Positions 59,466 through 64,000 of a DNA stretch of 64,000 nucleotides are shown one piece after another. The notes below the pieces were generated by a model. The model was not told the DNA's origin. It ran no database searches and saw nothing but the letters and a program-made list of their open reading frames with translations. The translations under genes and the position numbers were made by a program. The DNA is taken from contig JAFAHS010000485.1 in NCBI GenBank assembly GCA_019237115.1, positions 1 to 64,000 of the forward strand, written 5' to 3'. Source of the stretch: Deltaproteobacteria bacterium. GTDB taxonomy: Bacteria > Desulfobacterota > Binatia > Binatales > Binataceae. Position 1 is the stretch's first letter. Each line of letters starts with the position of its first letter.

Positions 59466-60836
59466 TCAGCCGGGCGGGGAAATAATCGTCAACCTGCTGC
59501 CCCGCGGGTCGCCGTCCAGGAGCGCGATCCAATGGCCACGCGGGGACCAGCTTGCCTGCACCATGCCTCGTGCCGGACCGTACGCGACCTGAAATGCGCT
59601 GTCGGTGCGTTCCGCATAGACGATCAGCTTGCGCATCGCAACTGGAACCGCAGGTTCGAAGGTCTGCAAAAGAACCCGATCGGTCGGACGCGTGTGCAGC
59701 ATGACGCTGTCGGCAATCATTGTAGGTACCGTACGGAACCCCAGCTGTCGCACATCGATCTCGGGTTTGTCGGGGTCAAAAACAGCCAGCTCCGCGATCA
59801 CCGGCTGCAACGGGTGGTCTGCGATCATTTTCCAGGTCAGTTTCTGATTTCCGAAGGCCAGAATCGGGCCGTTGCCCACGTACGACGCGGCCCCGCTCGA
59901 GACCGCGATGAGACGGTCTCTTCCGGAAGAGATGTCGTGTTCGAAAACGCCCCGGTTTTTGCCGTTGACGGTCTGGACGAACAGAAACGCATTCTCCCCT
60001 TCCGGCTCCCAGCCGAGCACGTTCACGGGAGCTTTTGCCGACAGGGGGACGCACGTCGATCGGCGGCGATCGACGAGGATCGGTGGAGCGGTCGAATCGC
60101 CCATTCCGATCGCGTATACGCCGCTCGGGCTCCACTGCAGCGCTGAAATCGCGCACGGCAGCGTGAGCGGCGCGACCGAACCGGCACCGGTGACTACCAG
60201 CAGTTGTAGACCTGCCGATGGCTTTGGCGGCAGCGCCAGAGGTTCGCCCGCATCGGGCGAGGCGGTAAATGGCGTTGGAGACGGTTCAGGTTGCGGACGC
60301 AATGCGATGGCGAGCGTGCTGTTGCTAAGCCAGTGCATGCTGACCAGGTCGTAAACCCCGTCGAAGTACGTGATCGCATGACCGGGACCCGAGGCGATGA
60401 GATCGCGCAGCACGATGTCGAGGCGCCTCTCCTGAGGGACCGCCACCGCGGTGGCGAAGGTCATGCCATCGGGGCTCGCGGCGGCGTCGACGATGCTTCC
60501 TTGCTCGGCCGCATCGGGCCCGGTTTCTGCTGCGAGGATTCGCTGGTTGCGCCAGCCCTGGCCGCTGAGGCCGAACACGGTCACGTGTCCGGCGATGGTC
60601 CCGGTAACGGCGATCTCGGTACCGTTTTGCAGCCATTGCGGTGGCCGCCCCTCGATCGGCTCAAACCCCGGGGGCATCGGCAGGTTTGCCAGCACGTGAA
60701 CGCCATTGGTGATGGCAAGAGTAGGAGTGGCGGCGACCGAAACCGGAGGCGAGGGCACCGGAGGTTTCGCTGAGGAGCAGGCAGCGAGAGCGATTGCGGC
60801 CGCTAGCGGGATGCCGATTAGGAAAGGCCTGACCAT
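59466..60836 (-). CDS. Lipoprotein with predicted beta-propeller
   Basis: 456-residue protein. The signal peptide has lipobox LAACS, followed by a Pro-rich linker (KPPVPSPPVSVAATP). The rest is made of repeated beta segments of the TolB/WD40-like kind (for example GSIVDAAASPDGMTFATAVA, ISALQWSPSGVYAIGMG, VQASWSPRGHWIALLDGD), each with the xxWSPxG pattern of propeller blades. It is likely anchored in the envelope; partner unknown. The ATG at 60836 is used. It is divergent from sppA with a 59-base gap. Confidence 0.8.
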   Translation of the reverse strand: MVRPFLIGIPLAAAIALAACSSAKPPVPSPPVSVAATPTLAITNGVHVLANLPMPPGFEPIEGRPPQWLQNGTEIAVTGTIAGHVTVFGLSGQGWRNQRILAAETGPDAAEQGSIVDAAASPDGMTFATAVAVPQERRLDIVLRDLIASGPGHAITYFDGVYDLVSMHWLSNSTLAIALRPQPEPSPTPFTASPDAGEPLALPPKPSAGLQLLVVTGAGSVAPLTLPCAISALQWSPSGVYAIGMGDSTAPPILVDRRRSTCVPLSAKAPVNVLGWEPEGENAFLFVQTVNGKNRGVFEHDISSGRDRLIAVSSGAASYVGNGPILAFGNQKLTWKMIADHPLQPVIAELAVFDPDKPEIDVRQLGFRTVPTMIADSVMLHTRPTDRVLLQTFEPAVPVAMRKLIVYAERTDSAFQVAYGPARGMVQASWSPRGHWIALLDGDPRGSRLTIISPPG

Positions 60837-60895
60837 CAAAAGCCTCTAGTCTAGATGGCGCGGTCCGAAAAGGCGACCGTGCTATGGTGGAGGGC

Positions 60896-62707
60896 ATGTT
60901 CAGCTGGAAAGGTCTGTGGATAAGCCGCGAGGCGCGGGTCGTCGGACTAATCGCGGTGTTTGGCGTGCTCGGGGACGTGATGCTTCGTCACCATGAGCCG
61001 ACGCTCGGTGCGATTCTTTTTCTGGCGGCAGTTGCGGTTGCAGGAGCCTTCTGGATGTTCGTGGTCCGGCCGGCGCGCATCCCCCACGACTCGGTCTTGA
61101 TGCTGCGACTGGCGGGCTCGATCCCGGAAGACATCCGGCGTTCGCCCTTCGACCAGTTTTTTCGTCGCCACACGACAGGTCTGCGCCAGCTGCGCTACGG
61201 CCTGGAGGCGGCGGTGTCTGACAAGCGGGTCCGTGCCATCGTGGTACATCTTGCAGCGGTCGAGGCGGGTCTTGCGACCGCACATGAAGTGCATCGCCTG
61301 CTCCGCGCGACCGGGGCCGCGGGCAAGCGGGTGATCGCGGTCATGACCGGCGATGCGCCTAGTCTCATGGAATACCTGATCGCCTCCGGAGCCTCGGAGA
61401 TCGTGATCAATCCAGACGCGATGCTGGTGTTGCTGGGCGTCGCTATAGCGAGTCCGTTCCTGCGCGAAGCGCTCGAACATGCCGGGGTCAGGGTTCAGAC
61501 GCTGCAGTGGAAGCAGTACAAGGGCGCCGCGGAAATGCTCACCCGCGACAACATGTCCCCCGAGCTGCGCGAAAGTCTCGAGGCGATCATTCAGGACCGG
61601 CAAAAGGTGCTCATCGATGCTCTCAAGGAAGCGCGGCGCCTGGAGCCCGAGCGCGCTCGCGAGCTGATGTCAGCCGGCTTTCTGAGCGCCCGTGCGGCAC
61701 GCGAGGCCGGCTTGGTCGACCGGGAAGGCTATCTCCAGGACGTGCGCCAGGAACTGGACGTTAGGGGCAAGGGTAAATCGGAAATCGGCTTCGGCCGCTA
61801 CTTGCGGCGGGTTGCCTATCTACATGAACGGGGGGACCGCCCACGTATCGCAGTTGTTCTGGGTAACGGTCCGGTAATCGCCGGCGAACCCCCACCGCGC
61901 AGCGAATTCATTTCGGGTGAAACCACCGCCGAGGAGATCAATCGCGCCGCGCGCGACGAACAGAATCGGGCCATTGTGTTTCGGATCAACTCGCCGGGGG
62001 GATCCGCGGTCGGTTCCGACCTGGTGTGGCGCGCCGTGCGTGAAGCGCAGGAACGCGGTAAGCCGGTCATCGTATCGATGGGCGAGGTGGCGGGCTCGGG
62101 CGGCTACTACGTGGCCATGGGCGCCGACTCGATCGTGGCCGAACCTGCCACGGTCACCGGCTCCATCGGCGTAGTCTACATGAAGCTTGACCTGTCGCGG
62201 ATGTTGTCCAACCTTGGCGTACGCTTCGACTACGCCAAAACCGCGGAGAGCGGTGATGCGCTCTCGCTGTCGCGCGCAATGAGTGAAGCGGAACTTGAAC
62301 AGCTCAACGGTGCGTTGGGCGAAGTGTACCGAAACTTTACCGCCAAGGTTGCGCAAGGCCGAAAGCTCAGCGCCGAGCAGACCGAGGAGGTGGCCCGCGG
62401 GCGAGTGTGGAGCGGGATAGCCGCGCGGGAGCGTGGACTGGTCGATGAACTGGGCGGCTTCAGCAGAGCGGTGGAACTGGCGCGGGAAAAGGCGGGGATC
62501 CCGCCGGGGCACGCTCATCAACTGGTGCTGTATTCTGCGCGTGAGCCGCTGTTTTCAATCCGCAACCTGCTTTCACCGACGCGAGTTCCCGCGCGCTGGG
62601 ACCCCGCTCCCGAAGCCCTGGGCCTGCCTTCCGACTGGGTGCCGGCGCTGCTCCAGTTGCTGACCCGTGGCGGGATGCTGCTGCTCAGCCCGTTCCTGTG
62701 GGGCTGA
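60896..62707 (+). CDS. sppA: Signal peptide peptidase SppA, long (67-kDa-like) type
   Basis: 603-residue membrane serine protease that degrades cleaved signal peptides. Hydrophobic segments lie at about 15-30 and 38-57. The N-terminal half carries the general-base Lys209 in LQWKQYKGAAE and the C-terminal half the nucleophile Ser401 in VSMGEVAGSGGYYVAMGAD, the E. coli-type split catalytic dyad across duplicated domains. TGSIGVV and RVWSGIAARERGLVDELGG are also typical. The ATG at 60896 has GGAGGG; an upstream ATG at 60884 adds four residues. The stop abuts the convergent DUF2333 gene. Confidence 0.93.
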   Translation: MFSWKGLWISREARVVGLIAVFGVLGDVMLRHHEPTLGAILFLAAVAVAGAFWMFVVRPARIPHDSVLMLRLAGSIPEDIRRSPFDQFFRRHTTGLRQLRYGLEAAVSDKRVRAIVVHLAAVEAGLATAHEVHRLLRATGAAGKRVIAVMTGDAPSLMEYLIASGASEIVINPDAMLVLLGVAIASPFLREALEHAGVRVQTLQWKQYKGAAEMLTRDNMSPELRESLEAIIQDRQKVLIDALKEARRLEPERARELMSAGFLSARAAREAGLVDREGYLQDVRQELDVRGKGKSEIGFGRYLRRVAYLHERGDRPRIAVVLGNGPVIAGEPPPRSEFISGETTAEEINRAARDEQNRAIVFRINSPGGSAVGSDLVWRAVREAQERGKPVIVSMGEVAGSGGYYVAMGADSIVAEPATVTGSIGVVYMKLDLSRMLSNLGVRFDYAKTAESGDALSLSRAMSEAELEQLNGALGEVYRNFTAKVAQGRKLSAEQTEEVARGRVWSGIAARERGLVDELGGFSRAVELAREKAGIPPGHAHQLVLYSAREPLFSIRNLLSPTRVPARWDPAPEALGLPSDWVPALLQLLTRGGMLLLSPFLWG

Positions 62708-63634
62708 CTAAAGCGGTGAGCGTTGCAGCTCCTCGCGAATCGAATACATCTTCTGGCGGGCCTCGGTGACATACGCATCGAGGTTGCGGCGATGGTTGGC
62801 GAAGATGCCGTCCGGTGCCCCATCCAGCACGATCAGCGGTTTCATGGTCGCGGCCTTGTGAAGCGCATCGATCGTGTCGTCGAAGAGTTTGGTGAGGATC
62901 GGGTCGTCTTTCAGGGTGCTCTGATACTCGCGCTCCAGCGCCATCATGGAATAGTACATCACGTGCGCGTAGCCCTGGGCATGATAGAAATAGTGATCAC
63001 AATCCCAGGAATGGACCGGACTGCCGTCGTCCTTGGTGGTCCGATACAGGTTGGCGTGTGCGTCGCCCAGCAGGTCGGTCCATACCTGAAACAGGCGGAT
63101 AAGCTCGACCGCGCGCAGGTTAAGCTCGCGCGAGGTTGGAGGCGTGGTGTGCAACCCAGCGACGTAGGCGCGCAGATGCGCGACACCGTCTGCGTACTTC
63201 CCCTCGGGTGACGGGAGCATCCATTTTTCCGCGTCGTTGCGAAAGTCCGTGTCGGCGTCGACCAGGTTCTGGTCATACTGGTTGGAAGAGACCTTGGTGA
63301 GGTGATCCTTGAAAACTCGCGTCGTCTCGCGCATCGCCATGATGATTCCCAACTGGCGATCGGCGTTGTTGTCGGCCATCACCTTGGGACCCCACAGGTA
63401 CAGGTCATTGGGGCGCCATCCGAAGCCGCTGTTCAGTTCGTGGTCCATTATTGCCGCCATGGTAGTGCCGAATATTTCTCCCGGCACCGTAGGCTTGTCG
63501 GGTGGAAACTGAGCGGTGAGATCCAATGGAAGGCGGTTGTGGCGGATTTGTCCGAAATGCAGCGCGAGGTTGCCGCCAATCCAAAGTAGCAACACCGCAA
63601 CTAGCGCGATGATCAGGTTCCTGCGGGTCAGCAT
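62708..63634 (-). CDS. DUF2333 family protein
   Basis: 308-residue protein with one N-terminal membrane helix (about 6-24) and a soluble, mostly helical body. The conserved family phrases are SGFGWRPNDLYLWGPKVMADNNADRQLGIIMAMRE and HAQGYAHVMYYSMMALE. Function unknown. The ATG at 63634 opens MLTRRNLIIALVAVLLL, a typical uncleaved anchor. Its stop codon touches the sppA stop with no gap. Confidence 0.85.
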   Translation of the reverse strand: MLTRRNLIIALVAVLLLWIGGNLALHFGQIRHNRLPLDLTAQFPPDKPTVPGEIFGTTMAAIMDHELNSGFGWRPNDLYLWGPKVMADNNADRQLGIIMAMRETTRVFKDHLTKVSSNQYDQNLVDADTDFRNDAEKWMLPSPEGKYADGVAHLRAYVAGLHTTPPTSRELNLRAVELIRLFQVWTDLLGDAHANLYRTTKDDGSPVHSWDCDHYFYHAQGYAHVMYYSMMALEREYQSTLKDDPILTKLFDDTIDALHKAATMKPLIVLDGAPDGIFANHRRNLDAYVTEARQKMYSIREELQRSPL

Positions 63635-63909
63635 GTTCGCGATATATCTACCGGCGCGCGCTTACCATGCAAACGCAGGAGCTTTGCTGCAGGGTTTGGG
63701 CGACTCTGCATTCTGCCATGGCGCCGCATCGCGTTCGAGAACGCACCGCGGCCGTCGCCGATCCCGTTAGCGATAATATTTTGCGGCCGGCGTGAATTTG
63801 CTGTGGGTGTGCCGGTTCTCCGGACCGACAACTGCCCGATGGGGTGACAAGCACGGTTGATGTTTTCGCGCGCGCAGTCCAAAAACGCGCCGGACGCCAG
63901 AACCTTCTG

Positions 63910-64000
63910 CTAGAGCTTGCCGAGCATCCGCCTCAGGAGTCCGCCGCCCTTCTTTGCCACGTCCGCAGGCGCTATCAACGCGACGCTGTCGACCGGCTTG
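63910..64000 (-). CDS. C-terminal end of an unidentified protein (cut by window edge)
   Basis: Reading leftward from the right edge, 29 codons end at a TAG at 63910-63912. The residues are KPVDSVALIAPADVAKKGGG followed by LLRRMLGKL, a basic amphipathic tail. The family cannot be identified from this fragment. The 275-base interval 63635-63909 between it and the DUF2333 gene shows no credible gene and probably holds the DUF2333 promoter. Confidence 0.45.
   Translation of the reverse strand, partial: KPVDSVALIAPADVAKKGGGLLRRMLGKL

Noticed and set aside
1..64000. tRNA, rRNA, CRISPR array or prophage
   Set aside because: No tRNA-like cloverleaf, rRNA segment, regularly spaced repeats, integrase or phage structural genes were noticed on reading; a dedicated tRNA or repeat search could not be run.

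Overview
The window is 64 kb of dense, high-GC bacterial chromosome (by eye clearly above 60% GC) with about 57 genes or gene remnants. It suggests a Gram-negative, aerobic, heterotrophic, non-fermenting soil-type bacterium. The evidence is lipoproteins with lipoboxes, a periplasmic DegP-type protease, a HlyD-type adaptor, a sigma-54 activator, GTG/TTG starts in many genes, and a catabolic load of CaiB-type CoA-transferases, acyl-CoA dehydrogenase, crotonase, luciferase-like oxidoreductase and carotenoid oxygenase. That mix is compatible with the Binatota/Desulfobacterota-like soil lineages, but the assignment is inference; no rRNA or tRNA gene was seen. Layout: 1-131 is the cut-off start of an IS630-family transposase. 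0.4-1.3 kb holds a BamE-like lipoprotein and a GGCT-like protein. 1.3-4.2 kb is a two-component pair (NtrC-type regulator and HAMP histidine kinase). 4.3-7.0 kb runs nadA, an NrtR-type regulator, a CYCXC protein and DedA. 7.3-8.4 kb is an acyl-CoA dehydrogenase. 8.5-13.5 kb is a PadR-controlled ABC export operon (ATPase, two permeases, HlyD adaptor). 13.6-16.4 kb is a fatty-acid-hydroxylase-type protein divergent from a carotenoid oxygenase and a second PadR regulator. 16.6-22 kb has a B12-binding radical SAM protein, two tandem CoA-transferases and an SDR. 22-26.3 kb has DegP, a geranylgeranyl-reductase-like flavoprotein, a small membrane protein and a BtuF-like protein without signal peptide. 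26.4-32.6 kb has a third CoA-transferase, a frameshifted PPOX gene, a class III aminotransferase, an alpha/beta hydrolase and a ClC channel. 32.7-36.5 kb is a minus-strand signalling operon: membrane FHA protein, zinc-ribbon membrane protein, Ser/Thr kinase and PHP phosphoesterase. 37-42.4 kb has a fourth CoA-transferase, an LLM oxidoreductase, a GNAT and a TetR/ferritin-like/crotonase operon. 42.5-45.3 kb holds a PfkB-SIS fusion kinase with a DapA-type aldolase. 45.5-47.7 kb holds two exported proteins of unknown role. 47.7-54 kb is a housekeeping run: rpmE, prfA, prmC, murA, hisD, hisB, hisA. 54.2-57 kb has an unknown protein, a uridine-kinase-like pseudogene and a DUF1326 protein. 57.2-63.6 kb has an acyl-CoA ligase (ADP-forming) fusion, a beta-propeller lipoprotein, SppA and a DUF2333 protein. 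A partial gene lies at the right edge. The most interesting item is the kinase at 33345-34838. It lacks the usual beta-3 (VAIK) lysine, which reads ALAEM, but carries a lysine inside the glycine-rich loop (GGGGMKMVY), the arrangement known from eukaryotic WNK kinases. It sits in an operon with a double-FHA membrane protein, and a ClC-type chloride transporter gene ends about 60 bp from that operon. Other noteworthy items are the PfkB-SIS fusion next to a DapA-like aldolase, an NrtR protein with a degenerate Nudix box coupled to nadA, a pseudogene whose stop codon replaces the P-loop glycine, and two strong palindromes in front of metabolic genes.
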